From NCBI GenBank assembly GCA_002746565.1, contig PDPI01000022.1, forward strand, positions 1 to 64,000: DNA of 64,000 nucleotides, in the 5' to 3' direction. This DNA is from Pseudomonadota bacterium (GTDB lineage: Bacteria > Campylobacterota > Campylobacteria > Campylobacterales > Campylobacteraceae). A program made the position numbers and the translations under genes. Positions 41,257-51,141 of this stretch are shown here, in pieces (positions within the stretch are counted from its first letter, which is position 1; each line of letters starts with the position of its first letter). The notes under the pieces are model-generated. The model did no database searches, was not told the DNA's origin, and worked only from the letters and a program-made list of their open reading frames with translations.

Positions 41257-43031
41257 TTGCTTTGGTTGGTATCTTTGGGAGTTAGATAACCCTCTTTTAC
41301 CATTTCTTCGACTATTTTTTTAAATACTGGTGCTGCACTTTTTGAACCATAATAGTAATAATTTTCCTTTGTGGGTTCCCTAACCCAAACGCCTACGGTA
41401 AATTTATTGTTTTCATCATTGGCAAAGCCTATAAAAGAACTATTGTAAGAATTGCCATACCCGCCTTTTTTTGCTATTTGGGCAGTTCCTGTTTTTCCAC
41501 CTATCTCCAAACCTTCAACATCAGCCCTTTTTCCAGTTCCTTTTTTAACGGTTTTGATGAGAATTTTTTTAATCCTTTGGGCTATGGAGATGGGTAAAAC
41601 TTGGGTTTCGGGTGGTTTTTCCATGTAATGTTTTTTACCTTTATCATCTATCAGATAAACACCCATATAAGGGGTGACTAAACGTCCTTTATAATTAAAA
41701 GCATTATATGCTCTTAGGATTTGTATGAAGGTTGTTTGCATACTATAGCCATAGGATGCGGTTGCTTTGTAGGATTTGCTTCGAAATTCTTTAGGGGATG
41801 GAATCTTGCCAGCATGTTCGTATGGTAGATCAATTCCCGTCTTAGATGCAAAACCAAAGTCTTTTAGTCCTTGATAGTATTCAAGGGGCTTTAGTTTTTG
41901 GGCTATTTGCAAAATGCCTATGTTTGAAGAATGCACTATGATATCTTCTACGCTTAAATACTGGTAGGAGTGTGAATCCCTTATGATATCTTTTCCTAGC
42001 CTATAGATACCATTGTGGGTATTTACCAAATCATAGGGATTTACCTTATCTTCGCGCAATAAAATTGCCAGAGTGATTGGTTTTATGACTGAACCTGGTT
42101 CGTATGAATATTCCGTAGCACTTGGATTTAGTCTTCTATAATCTTTTTTTCTTATGTGATTTGGATTAAATCTATTGCTTGTTGCTAGGCTTACAATCGC
42201 TCCTGTATTGCTTTGGATTATTCCTGCTACTATCTCTTTAGATCTAAGTTCCCTTTTGCTTTCATCTAAAATTTTCTCGATAGCCTTTTGTAGTTTTACG
42301 GATATGCTAAGCACTATATCAAATCCATCAATCCTTTCATTTTTCTTTGAATCTCCGTTTAGAATAACATTTCTTCCCGTATCTTTTGGACCTATTAAAA
42401 AGGCATCTTGTATGGGTTGCAATCTATAATCGTATGAATTTTCAATACCCTTTTCTCCCCTAAGTTTCCTGTCGTTTCCCCTTGAGATATATCCAGCAAA
42501 TGGAGATAGGATGTCGTTATTTGGATATATTCTTTTTTCCCCATTCTCGCTAATGCTTATACCGCTTATGATGGGCTTTTTTGTTTTTGGATGTTCATAG
42601 GCTGTAAAAAATTTCATCATATACAATTTTCTCGAAAGCTCTCTAAGCTGTTTTGCTGTGTTTGTATCTATTTTTCGTGATAGAACTACGCTTCTTTTAG
42701 CTTTTTTGATAAGTTTTTTTATTCTTTTTGGATTATCTTTAGCATATATGGAATACAAATCCGCAAAGGCGTCTATCTTTTTATCGTCTATACTTCTAGC
42801 ATCTACTCTAACCGTGTATAATTTCTTACTAGTGGCTATGGTGTAGCCATCGGCGCTTAATATATTTCCACGAATGGCAGATATCTTTTCACTTGTTTTT
42901 AGCCCCGGCAAATCCCTGTCTGCCTTCACCCAGTAAATTAAGGCACCAATAAAAATAACAAAGCCAAAGCTTATAAGCAAAAAAAGAAAAACAGCCTTAG
43001 CCTTTCTTTTGTCAAATTGTACATCTTGCAT
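41253..43031 (-). CDS. ftsI: Penicillin-binding protein 2/3-type transpeptidase (FtsI)
   Basis: A 592-residue class B PBP. One N-terminal TM anchor (AVFLFLLISFGFVIFIGALIYW) is followed by the dimerisation domain with SAIRGNILSADG and the transpeptidase domain: SVIK (active-site Ser314), SSN in VHSSNIGI, and KTGTA. It cross-links septal peptidoglycan. I chose ATG at 43031 (MQDVQFDKRKAK) because the extra 30 residues in the ORF track, from 43121, look non-coding and run into repeat copy B. Confidence 0.92.
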   Translation of the reverse strand: MQDVQFDKRKAKAVFLFLLISFGFVIFIGALIYWVKADRDLPGLKTSEKISAIRGNILSADGYTIATSKKLYTVRVDARSIDDKKIDAFADLYSIYAKDNPKRIKKLIKKAKRSVVLSRKIDTNTAKQLRELSRKLYMMKFFTAYEHPKTKKPIISGISISENGEKRIYPNNDILSPFAGYISRGNDRKLRGEKGIENSYDYRLQPIQDAFLIGPKDTGRNVILNGDSKKNERIDGFDIVLSISVKLQKAIEKILDESKRELRSKEIVAGIIQSNTGAIVSLATSNRFNPNHIRKKDYRRLNPSATEYSYEPGSVIKPITLAILLREDKVNPYDLVNTHNGIYRLGKDIIRDSHSYQYLSVEDIIVHSSNIGILQIAQKLKPLEYYQGLKDFGFASKTGIDLPYEHAGKIPSPKEFRSKSYKATASYGYSMQTTFIQILRAYNAFNYKGRLVTPYMGVYLIDDKGKKHYMEKPPETQVLPISIAQRIKKILIKTVKKGTGKRADVEGLEIGGKTGTAQIAKKGGYGNSYNSSFIGFANDENNKFTVGVWVREPTKENYYYYGSKSAAPVFKKIVEEMVKEGYLTPKDTNQSK

Positions 43032-43117
43032 TTTGATAATCCGATAATGTTTATTGTTTGTTGTTGAGTTGTGATTGTAGCATGTTTTGTATTTAAGTGT
43101 TATAAATTCTAGACATG

Positions 43118-43212
43118 GCATTGGCTAAATTGTTATTTAGCCAATGCTGAAAACAGATAACTAGTAAGGTAAGCATTTTTTCAAAATGCCATTTATTTTT
43201 ATGTTATTTTGT
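43118..43212. repeat. Dispersed intergenic repeat, copy B, with two hairpins
   Basis: Copy B of the repeat at 35171-35283. It starts with a perfect 13 bp hairpin GCATTGGCTAAAT-TGTT-ATTTAGCCAATGC (43118-43147), followed by the shared GATAACTAGTAAGGTAAGCA core and a second small hairpin GCATTTT-TTC-AAAATGC. It follows the 3' end of the cytochrome gene, so it may act as its terminator. Confidence 0.75.
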
Positions 43213-43232
43213 CAGTGTCTTAAATACGTTGA

Positions 43233-43970
43233 TCAAAAGTTTGAAATATACTCGGCAATCTGCTCCATTTGTTCTTTGGAAAGCTTTGATGCTTGTGGAT
43301 ACATGAGGTTTTTCATGGCTCCGCCGTAGGATTTGTTTTTGTATCCTTCTAGGGCTTGGACGATCTTATCCTTTGACCAAGTGGCTATGATCTGACTTTT
43401 TCCAAGAGCTTTCTTTTCAGCCTTGCTGCCATGACAGGAAATGCAAGATGCATATAAGGTTTTGCCAACATCTAAATTTGCACTAGGTGTTTCTTTTTTA
43501 ACTTCCTCTTTTGCTTCTTCGGCAGCCTTCCCTGTGTCTTTTGTGGCTTTGCCCATAACTTCCTTTGTGCCTTCTTTTACCTTTTCGACCGCATTTGAGG
43601 CGCTTTCTTTCACGCTATCAACCGCATTTGAAGTGGCTTCTTTGGCACTTTGGACCATGTCTGAAGTTTTCTCTTTCACGCTATCAACTGCGTTACTTGT
43701 CGCCTCTTTGGCACTATCGACTGCATTTGAAGTGGCTTCTTTTACACTATCAACTGCACTTTTTGTCGCCTCTTTAGTTCCTTGTGCAAGATCTGAAGCA
43801 GTGTCGCTTATGCTTTTAGTTACACTAGATGCACCCTTTTTTATCTTGTCGGTTATACTGCTTTTTTCAGCAACTTCTTGGGTATTTTGGCTAGCTTTAT
43901 TGTCTTCTTTTGAATTACATCCGCTTAAAACCAAGCCAAGTATGGCCATTGATATGATGAGTTTTTTCAT
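43233..43970 (-). CDS. Lipoprotein with LEA-like repeats and a C-terminal cytochrome c domain
   Basis: A 245-residue lipoprotein. The signal peptide ends in the lipobox LSGC (Cys18). Residues about 66-133 are repeats of 11-12 residues of the type SVKEATSNAVD / SAKEATSNAVD, amphipathic and helix-forming. A Lys/Glu linker leads to a monoheme c-type cytochrome with CISCH (176-180) and candidate distal Met219 or Met223. It would present an electron-transfer domain at a distance from the membrane. I chose ATG at 43970 because the ORF-track extension to 44024 precedes the signal peptide. The antisense ORF 43441-44034 is a shadow. Confidence 0.83.
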   Translation of the reverse strand: MKKLIISMAILGLVLSGCNSKEDNKASQNTQEVAEKSSITDKIKKGASSVTKSISDTASDLAQGTKEATKSAVDSVKEATSNAVDSAKEATSNAVDSVKEKTSDMVQSAKEATSNAVDSVKESASNAVEKVKEGTKEVMGKATKDTGKAAEEAKEEVKKETPSANLDVGKTLYASCISCHGSKAEKKALGKSQIIATWSKDKIVQALEGYKNKSYGGAMKNLMYPQASKLSKEQMEQIAEYISNF

Positions 43971-44110
43971 CTTGTCTCCTACAATTTTTTTATATGCAAT
44001 TTCATGCAAGTGGTATAGTATCAAATATAAGTAAACATAGATCTAAATTTTTGAAAAAATCATTGTTTAGTAAGATTTGATATGGTAAAATTAAATCCCA
44101 AAGGAGATAG

Positions 44111-44989
44111 ATGCGTCACTTAACCGATACAAAAGATTTTAGCAAAGAAGAGATTGTAAAGCTTTTTGAAAGGGCTAGGGAATTTTGCGATGGGAAGCCT
44201 AGGAATTTGCTTGATAAAAAGTTGATCATAACCATATTTTTTGAAAATTCTACAAGGACTTTAAGTAGTTTTGAGACTGCAGCAAAAAGATTGGGTGGGG
44301 AGGTTGTAAGGCTTGATGTCTCAAAAAGCTCTTCTTCAAAGGGCGAAACCCTATACGATACAGCAGCAAACCTAGATGCTATGGGCCCAGATGCCATTGT
44401 GGTTAGACACCAACATTCAGGGGTTCCGAAAATACTTTCAAAATATGTCCATTGTCCCATTTTAAATGGTGGAGATGGATGTCATGCTCACCCAACCCAA
44501 GCACTTTTAGATCTATTTACCATTCAAAGTTATTTACCAAACGTGAGTGGGAAAAAGATAGCCATAGTCGGAGACATACGAAATTCACGGGTGGCAAATA
44601 GTAATATTGAGCTTTTAAGTAGGTTTGGAATGGAGGTTATCTTGGTTGCACCGCCGCATTTTTTGCCCGATATACCCATAAGAAAAACCAATAATATAAA
44701 AGAAATCTTAGACGAGGTTGATGTTATCATGAGCCTAAGAACCCAAACAGAACGCCATGCAAATCAGATCTACGCTTCTTTGGAAGATTATGCCCATGAT
44801 TTTTGCATAAGTGGGGAACTTTTGGGTGACAGGGATATACTAGTTCTTCACCCTGGTCCCGTTCATAGAAATATAGATATAGACGATGAAATGCTGCAAG
44901 ATGAGCGGTGTAAGGTGCTTGAGCAGGTTAAAAATGGGGTTGCTATCAGGATGGCAGTTTTGGAAAAATTGATATTAAAAAATGGATGA
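44111..44989 (+). CDS. pyrB: Aspartate carbamoyltransferase catalytic subunit
   Basis: A 292-residue enzyme of pyrimidine synthesis. The carbamoyl-phosphate motif [12 protein letters not shown], the RHQHSG segment, and [11 protein letters not shown] and HPGPVHR motifs are all clear. No pyrI subunit is nearby. AAAGGAGATAG precedes the ATG, and the end overlaps pepF by 8 nt. Confidence 0.97.
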   Translation: MRHLTDTKDFSKEEIVKLFERAREFCDGKPRNLLDKKLIITIFFENSTRTLSSFETAAKRLGGEVVRLDVSKSSSSKGETLYDTAANLDAMGPDAIVVRHQHSGVPKILSKYVHCPILNGGDGCHAHPTQALLDLFTIQSYLPNVSGKKIAIVGDIRNSRVANSNIELLSRFGMEVILVAPPHFLPDIPIRKTNNIKEILDEVDVIMSLRTQTERHANQIYASLEDYAHDFCISGELLGDRDILVLHPGPVHRNIDIDDEMLQDERCKVLEQVKNGVAIRMAVLEKLILKNG

Positions 44990-46727
44990 GAAAATGAAAA
45001 AGATTAATTGGAATTTAAAAGATTTATTTGAAAATGAAGAAATGCTTGATGAGGAGACTCTATCGCTAGATAAAAAAGCTGAGGAATTTTCAAAAAAATA
45101 TAAGGATAAATTATCTACTTTAAAAAGTGATGAATTTTTAGATGCAATAGAAAAATATGAGGAAATTTTGCAAGGAATGGGTAGGATTTTAAGCTATTCT
45201 TTTTTAAAATTTGCCACCGATTCAAAAGAGGGTGCTTTTTTGGCAAAATATCAAGAAAAATGCAATAAAATAGACGAAAAATTACTCTTTTTTGAGCTAG
45301 AATTTAACACCTTGCAAGAGCAAAATCAAGACAAATTGATATTTAAATGCGAAAAATATAGTTTTTATCTAGAGGGCTTAAAAAAGGCAAAGTCTCATCA
45401 GTTAAGCCAAAAAGAAGAAAGTTTGCTTTTAAAGCAATCAATGCTTGGTGCAAGTTCTTATTCTAGGCTTTTTGATGAACATTTTAGCACTTTAAAATTT
45501 AAATTTGATGGGGAAGAGCTTTCAGAAGAGAAGATTTTAAGCCTACTTCATAGCCCCGATAGAAATACAAGAAAAAAGGCTGCAAAATCTTTGAGTGAGG
45601 GTTTAAAACCCCATCAGCATCTGCTTGGTTATATTTTTAATATGATAAAAAAAGATTTGAAAATAAAATGCGAAATAAGAAATTATGAGAGCCTAGAAGC
45701 CCCGCGCCATGAAAATAACAAAATCAGCCAAAAAAGTGTGGATACCCTAGTGGAAGAAGCCCAGAAAAATTTTGGATTAGTTCATGAATACTATGATCTA
45801 AAAAGAAAACTTTTGGGATTTGATAAATTGTATGATTATGATAGATATGCACCCTTAGGCACTAAAGAAGAAATTTATAGCTTTGATGAGGCAAAAAAGG
45901 CTACCCTAAAAGCCTTTGGGGAGTTTTCACCCCAGTTTAGGCAAATAGCCCAAAAAGCTTTTGATGAAAGATGGATAGATGCGTATCCTGCAAAAGATAA
46001 AAGAAGCGGTGCATTTTCCCACCCTGGAGTCCCAGATGCCCATCCTTATGTGCTTTTAAACTATACCGATAAAAGGCGAGATGTTTTTACCCTAGCCCAT
46101 GAATTAGGGCATGCCCTGCATCAGTATTTATCCCGAGATGTGGGTTATATATCTAGTGACACTCCCCTAACCACTGCTGAGACTGCCTCTGTTTTTGCCG
46201 AAATGCTTGTGTTTGATAGTTTGAAAAATGATCTTAGCGATGAGGAAAAAATACCACTTATAGCAGGGAAGCTAGAGGATATTTTTGCCACACTTTTTAG
46301 GCAGATAAATTTTACTACTTATGAGAGAAGGGTTCATGCCCATGAGGGGGAGTTGAGTTTAGATGATTTTAACTCTTACTGGATGGTTGAGAGTGAAAAA
46401 ATGTTTGGCAAAAGCGTGGAATTGGGAGAGGATTATAAGATATGGTGGAGTTATATCCCTCATTTTATCCATTCGTCTTTTTATTGTTATGCTTATAGCT
46501 ATGGACAACTTTTGGTTTTGGCTTTGTATGGGCTTTATAAGAGTAAAAAGATGGATAATTTTGTAGAAGTTTATACCAAGTTTTTAAGTCTAGGTGGAAG
46601 CAAGAGTCCAAAAGAATTGGTGGGAATGTTTGATTTTGATATAGATGATGGGGAGTTTTGGCAGATTGGTTTAAATGAGGTTAAAAATATGTTAAATGAA
46701 TTTAAAGGATTGGTAGATGGGAGATGA
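44982..46727 (+). CDS. pepF: Oligoendopeptidase F-type M3 metallopeptidase
   Basis: A 581-residue cytosolic zinc peptidase of the M3 family. The zinc motif is HELGHALH (His373-Glu-x-x-His) with the third ligand segment [12 protein letters not shown] about 27 residues later. It cleaves oligopeptides. The length fits the family. Start: ATG at 44982; the next ATG at 44994 ([12 protein letters not shown]) is an alternative. It overlaps the next gene by 11 nt. Confidence 0.92.
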   Translation: MDEKMKKINWNLKDLFENEEMLDEETLSLDKKAEEFSKKYKDKLSTLKSDEFLDAIEKYEEILQGMGRILSYSFLKFATDSKEGAFLAKYQEKCNKIDEKLLFFELEFNTLQEQNQDKLIFKCEKYSFYLEGLKKAKSHQLSQKEESLLLKQSMLGASSYSRLFDEHFSTLKFKFDGEELSEEKILSLLHSPDRNTRKKAAKSLSEGLKPHQHLLGYIFNMIKKDLKIKCEIRNYESLEAPRHENNKISQKSVDTLVEEAQKNFGLVHEYYDLKRKLLGFDKLYDYDRYAPLGTKEEIYSFDEAKKATLKAFGEFSPQFRQIAQKAFDERWIDAYPAKDKRSGAFSHPGVPDAHPYVLLNYTDKRRDVFTLAHELGHALHQYLSRDVGYISSDTPLTTAETASVFAEMLVFDSLKNDLSDEEKIPLIAGKLEDIFATLFRQINFTTYERRVHAHEGELSLDDFNSYWMVESEKMFGKSVELGEDYKIWWSYIPHFIHSSFYCYAYSYGQLLVLALYGLYKSKKMDNFVEVYTKFLSLGGSKSPKELVGMFDFDIDDGEFWQIGLNEVKNMLNEFKGLVDGR

Positions 46728-47184
46728 ATTTTTAGAAGATAGTGAATTTGTAAAGCTGATGGGTTCACACATAGGGGATGTTTTGGGTTTGCTTTTGGAA
46801 AGGGATGAGGACTTTTTTATATTGGTGAATTTACAAGGGGTAAGCTTTGATCCAGAATTGCCAAGCGAGATTGCAAAATCTTTTGAACCCATAATATCTT
46901 TTTCCATAAGCAATTATGCCAAAGAAAGTGCTGAACTTAATGGCAATATTTTTAGCTTTGAAACGGGCTTTGGAAGTGAAAATATAGGTTCAGTCGTAAG
47001 TGTAGATCTTGGTAAAATACTCCAAATTAGCATCAAAGATGCTGTTCTTTTAGTCAATACTTCCATTCCTGGAGAAGATGAAGACAAAGATGAGGATAAA
47101 ATGGAAGAGGATCAAGAAGAAAGCTTAAACAAATCAATGGAAGCCATGCTCTCTAATCCTGAAAACAAAAAGTTTTTAAAATAG
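46717..47184 (+). CDS. Conserved hypothetical protein with acidic tail
   Basis: A 155-residue soluble protein between pepF and uvrD, at the position I recall for Cj1100. Residues 1-115 look like a compact alpha/beta fold; the end is a very acidic, low-complexity stretch (EDEDKDEDKMEEDQEES) followed by NKSMEAMLSNPENKKF. No known motif. It is translationally coupled to pepF by an 11 nt overlap. Confidence 0.8.
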   Translation: MGDEFLEDSEFVKLMGSHIGDVLGLLLERDEDFFILVNLQGVSFDPELPSEIAKSFEPIISFSISNYAKESAELNGNIFSFETGFGSENIGSVVSVDLGKILQISIKDAVLLVNTSIPGEDEDKDEDKMEEDQEESLNKSMEAMLSNPENKKFLK

Positions 47185-47205
47185 TAGCCAAGAGGCTACT
47201 ATTTT
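47178..47205. terminator. Bidirectional terminator between convergent genes
   Basis: AAAATAGTAGCC-AAGA-GGCTACTATTTT is a perfect 12 bp stem that begins within the last codons of the hypothetical gene and includes its stop codon. A/T flanks suit both directions. Confidence 0.9.
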
Positions 47206-48109
47206 ACATTTTACACTTTGTCATTATATAGTTTACAACCCTATCCACAAAGGCATCTTGCTTGTCATCTTTCAAGCAAGCAACATATAGTTTTGTTTTA
47301 AATTTCAATCCCTTTACCCTTGAGATGTTAAGCTCTTTTTGATCTACGGAATCTTTCACAGCATATTTGGATAAAAATGCTATTAGAGGTTTTTTATCCT
47401 TGCTAATGGGAGTTCTTAGGAGGGTTTGCTTTATGGTTGTTGATGAACTTACCTCGCTTGCTATATCGAATTTTTCGTATTCTACCCCTTGTTTTGCCAG
47501 TTCACTTATGATCATATTGTAAGTTAGGGAATCATCCTCTCTCATTAGCCAATTATAATTTAGCAACTGATCTTTTTTAAGGTATGGGGGAAGTGGGGCT
47601 TTTGAACATAAAACTAGCTCATCGCTTATCCATTCTCGAAATAGAATAGAATTGTTAGGAACCACATTTCTAACTAGGGCTAGATCAACCTTTTTGTCAG
47701 CAAGCAGGGCTAAAACTTCGCTTGAAGTTCCTAGTTTTATGCTAACATCATTTCCGATCGCCTCTTTTATATCCCCTAAAAAGCAAGGAACCATGTATTT
47801 TCCTATGGAATTAGATGCACCTATGACAAAGGTTATCTTTTTATCCATTATTCTTAATACTTCTTTTTCTAGATTGCTTAGGAATTTTTCTAATTTTTGG
47901 GCAACCTTGTATAATTCCTTCCCTTCCTTAGTTAGACCAATCCCATTTTTCTTTCTATCGACTATGGGCGCCTTTATATAACCTTCTAGGAGCTTTATTT
48001 GTTGGGTTACTGCAGGTTGAGAAATGCCTAACTTTTTAGATGCTCTTGAAAAACTTTTTTCCCTAACCACGGTTAAGAATGTATTTATCTTTGAAAAGTC
48101 TTTTAACAT
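47204..48109 (-). CDS. LysR-family transcriptional regulator
   Basis: A 301-residue LTTR. The N-terminal winged helix-turn-helix is INTFLTVVREKSFSRASKKLGISQPAVTQQIK (about residues 8-39), followed by an effector-binding domain. I chose ATG at 48109 because the ORF-track extension to 48151 precedes the conserved start. It sits between genes that are contiguous in the C. jejuni order I recall (Cj1100 and Cj1101), so it is an insertion. Target unknown. Confidence 0.9.
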   Translation of the reverse strand: MLKDFSKINTFLTVVREKSFSRASKKLGISQPAVTQQIKLLEGYIKAPIVDRKKNGIGLTKEGKELYKVAQKLEKFLSNLEKEVLRIMDKKITFVIGASNSIGKYMVPCFLGDIKEAIGNDVSIKLGTSSEVLALLADKKVDLALVRNVVPNNSILFREWISDELVLCSKAPLPPYLKKDQLLNYNWLMREDDSLTYNMIISELAKQGVEYEKFDIASEVSSSTTIKQTLLRTPISKDKKPLIAFLSKYAVKDSVDQKELNISRVKGLKFKTKLYVACLKDDKQDAFVDRVVNYIMTKCKM

Positions 48110-48262
48110 AATCTTTCCTTTTATTAATCTAGCAGTATAATAACATAACATGATAAAAATTACAAGTTAAATGGCTCATAATTGGGTATCAGTATTTCCT
48201 TATGTTATTTTTGTTACAATATTACACTATTTTCGAACGAAATAATTATTAAAAGAGAAGAT

Positions 48263-50320
48263 ATGCAAAATATATTGAGCGATTTAAATGAGTTTCAATT
48301 AGAAGCAGTTAAAGAAGTAGATAACCCCATATTAATCCTAGCAGGAGCAGGAAGTGGAAAAACAAAAACCATAACCTCCAGACTTGCTTACCTAGTGGGT
48401 GAGGTTGGCATAGATCCCTCTTGCATTTTAACCCTTACTTTTACCAATAAAGCAGCAACTAGCATGAGAGATAAGGCATTGGATCTTTTGAGGGGTATAG
48501 ATAAGCCTGTTTTGTATCCTCCCCTTTTATGCACCTTCCATAAATTTGGACTTTTATTTTTAAAATTTAATATAAATAAATTAAATAGAGCCAATACCTT
48601 TGTAGTTATAGATACTGACGATAAAAAGCGCATTTTAAAGTCTTTTAATTCTGAAATTCCCATTCCCATGTTAGCTAGTGAAATCTCGAAATATAAAAAT
48701 TCTCTCATAACTCCCACAATGGCAAAGGAAAGGGCTGAGCAAAAATACTATAAAGAAATAGCCCTTATTTACGAAAAATATGAACAATACATCCTTAGTA
48801 ACAATCTTGTTGATTTTGACGATCTTATAGCCTTGCCCTATAAAATCTTGGATGAAAATGAGGATTTATGTGAGCAGATAAGCAATCGCTATCAATATAT
48901 CATGGTGGATGAATACCAAGATACCAATGATTTGCAGTATAAATTATTGAAAAAAATGTGCCATACCCATCAAAATATTTGTGTTGTTGGGGATGATGAT
49001 CAGAGTATTTATGGATGGAGGGGGGCAAATGTGAAAAATATTTTAGAATTTGCCGATAATTTTAAAAATACTAAGGTTATAAAATTAGAAAAAAATTACC
49101 GCTCCACAAATCAAATCCTAAAAGCTGCAAATGAGCTTATAGATCACAATAGAAATCGCCTAGGCAAAACCCTAATTAGCGAAAATGGAGACGGGAAAGA
49201 GATAGAATTTATAGAAGCTCAAGATGAGATGATGGAATCTAGCATGATAGCAAAGCGAATAAGAAAGCTTATAGATTCCAGAGTAGATCCTAGACAAATC
49301 GCCGTTCTTTACCGCATTAATGCCCTAAGTCGTTCCATTGAAGAGGGTTTAAACAAAGAGCGAATTGCCTACAAAATGGTAGGTGGAGTAAAGTTTTACG
49401 AAAGAGCCGAGATAAAAGATGTTATAAGTTATCTTAGGATTATAGCAAATCCCCATGATGATTTTTCCTTTAGGCGCATCTTAAATCGACCAAAAAGAGG
49501 CATAGGCAAAGTTGCCATGGATAAGATTTTAAAAGGAGCTTATGAACATAAGACATCCATTTATGATTTTATCAAATCCCACCAAGACCAACTAATCAAA
49601 GATTTAAATAAAAAAAGCATAAAAGCCTTAAATGATTTTGTTGATGAGCTTGATAATATGATAAGTACTAGCGAAGAATCTATCTATAATGTAGCCGATA
49701 GGCTAGAAGATGCCTTTGGATTAAGGGCTTATTATTCAAAGCTTCCTGATGCCATAGATAGGGTTTCAAATATAGACGAATTTTACGGACTTTTCCGCGA
49801 CCAGATAAAGCAAACCCCCGATATTAGTATAGATGGATTTTTAAATGACCTTGCCTTACAAAGCGACCAAGATCAAATAGATGCAGAAAATATTTCCATT
49901 ATGAGTGTCCATGCGAGCAAAGGTTTGGAGTTTGATTATCTTTTTGTTATTGGTTTAGAGGAGGGATTTTTTCCTCTCATCGGAGATGGAAGCGACATAG
50001 AAGAAGAAAGGCGCTTGGGTTATGTGGCTATAACTAGGGCTAGGAAGGAGTTGGTTTTAAGCTGTTCGCAAAGTAGGTTTTATAAAGGACGCAGAACTGA
50101 TCTAGCAAAGAGTAGGTTTTTGACTGAAAGTGGGGTTTGTCAGGGAAGCTTGGTTCTTGAAAAAAGCACTTCTTTTAAAAAGGGCGATTTAGTTAAGCAT
50201 AAGATTTTTGGAATGGGTAGAATTTTGGAAGTGAGCAAGGTAAAGCGAGAATTTAAACTAAAGATTAACTTTGGTGGTACGAAAAAAGACATCCTAGCTT
50301 CCTTTGTCGAAAAGATTTGA
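48263..50320 (+). CDS. uvrD: UvrD/Rep-type ATP-dependent DNA helicase
   Basis: A 685-residue SF1A helicase. Motifs in order are Q motif LNEFQLEAV, Walker A AGAGSGKTKT, Walker B VDEYQDTN, motif III GDDDQSIYGWRGA, motif IV LEKNYRST, motif V SVHASKGLEFDYLFV and motif VI YVAITRARKEL. A chromosome repair/replication role is expected. I chose ATG at 48263 (MQNILSDLNEFQ, with AAAGAGAAGAT upstream); the 27 extra residues in the ORF track do not look like the family. Confidence 0.94.
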   Translation: MQNILSDLNEFQLEAVKEVDNPILILAGAGSGKTKTITSRLAYLVGEVGIDPSCILTLTFTNKAATSMRDKALDLLRGIDKPVLYPPLLCTFHKFGLLFLKFNINKLNRANTFVVIDTDDKKRILKSFNSEIPIPMLASEISKYKNSLITPTMAKERAEQKYYKEIALIYEKYEQYILSNNLVDFDDLIALPYKILDENEDLCEQISNRYQYIMVDEYQDTNDLQYKLLKKMCHTHQNICVVGDDDQSIYGWRGANVKNILEFADNFKNTKVIKLEKNYRSTNQILKAANELIDHNRNRLGKTLISENGDGKEIEFIEAQDEMMESSMIAKRIRKLIDSRVDPRQIAVLYRINALSRSIEEGLNKERIAYKMVGGVKFYERAEIKDVISYLRIIANPHDDFSFRRILNRPKRGIGKVAMDKILKGAYEHKTSIYDFIKSHQDQLIKDLNKKSIKALNDFVDELDNMISTSEESIYNVADRLEDAFGLRAYYSKLPDAIDRVSNIDEFYGLFRDQIKQTPDISIDGFLNDLALQSDQDQIDAENISIMSVHASKGLEFDYLFVIGLEEGFFPLIGDGSDIEEERRLGYVAITRARKELVLSCSQSRFYKGRRTDLAKSRFLTESGVCQGSLVLEKSTSFKKGDLVKHKIFGMGRILEVSKVKREFKLKINFGGTKKDILASFVEKI

Positions 50321-51141
50321 TGGATAATCGCATCTTTGTTGCCCATAAGCCTCCAAATATGGTCTGCAACCGCTTTTTAACCCAGATCAAATGCAAATAT
50401 AAGGTTAAAAAAGCTGGTTTCTCAGGCACCCTAGATCCCTTCGCAAAAGGGGTTTTAATCATCGCTTTTAATCAATACACCAAACTTTTTAGATTTTTAA
50501 AAAAAACTCCAAAAACCTACAGGGCAACCCTTTGGCTAGGGGCTAGAAGCGACACTTTAGATATTGAGGGTATAAGTGAAATTTCTTGTGTAAAAGACTT
50601 TGAGCTTGAGAAAATAAAGTTGATTTTTCAAACTCTTACATGTAAACTGGAATTTATTCCGCCAAAATATAGTGCCAAAAAAATAAATGGAACAAGGGCT
50701 TATAAGTTAGCAAGAAGTGGTAAGGAATTTGAGATAAAAAAGCAAACTATGGATGTTTATGATATAAAATTTTTATCCTACTGCCATCCTTTTTTAAGCT
50801 TTGAAGCTAGTGTGAGTGAGGGTGGATATATAAGAAGTTTAGGAGAGCTAATAGCCCAAAAATTAGGCGTTAATGGTGCTTTGAGTTCTTTGGAGAGATT
50901 AAGGGAGGGAGAATTTTTTTATCAAGATGAAAAACCCTTAAATCCCCTTGAATTTTTAGATGTAAAAGAAAATGAATATTTGGGTAATGCTTTAGATATC
51001 AAGCTTGGTAAAAAGTTAGATTTGAGAGATTTTAAGATGCAAGATGATGGAGTTTATCTTGTAAAAAGTAAAGATGAATTTGCTATAATTAGCATAAAAA
51101 ATGATTTGGTAAAATATGAATTAAATAAGGTAAAATTATGA
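50320..51141 (+). CDS. truB: tRNA pseudouridine(55) synthase
   Basis: A protein of about 273 residues that makes psi55 in the T-loop. The catalytic segment GTLDPFAKGVLIIA is present, with YRATLWLGARSDTLDIEG and the PPKYSAKKINGTRAYKLAR region. I prefer ATG at 50320, which overlaps the uvrD stop (TGATG); the ORF track starts one codon earlier at TTG. A TTACATGTAA decamer lies inside the gene at 50636-50645. It is followed directly by ispE; csrA, which I recall between them in relatives, is absent. Confidence 0.94.
   Translation: MDNRIFVAHKPPNMVCNRFLTQIKCKYKVKKAGFSGTLDPFAKGVLIIAFNQYTKLFRFLKKTPKTYRATLWLGARSDTLDIEGISEISCVKDFELEKIKLIFQTLTCKLEFIPPKYSAKKINGTRAYKLARSGKEFEIKKQTMDVYDIKFLSYCHPFLSFEASVSEGGYIRSLGELIAQKLGVNGALSSLERLREGEFFYQDEKPLNPLEFLDVKENEYLGNALDIKLGKKLDLRDFKMQDDGVYLVKSKDEFAIISIKNDLVKYELNKVKL

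Noticed and set aside
43118-43212. Possible CRISPR-like repeat
   Set aside because: Only two copies 8 kb apart, no regular spacing and no cas genes in the window.
43441-44034. Plus-strand ORF of 197 codons with TLSTAFEVASL-type repeats
   Set aside because: It is antisense to the repeat region and signal peptide of the cytochrome lipoprotein; the repeats in this frame only mirror the real gene's DNA repeats.
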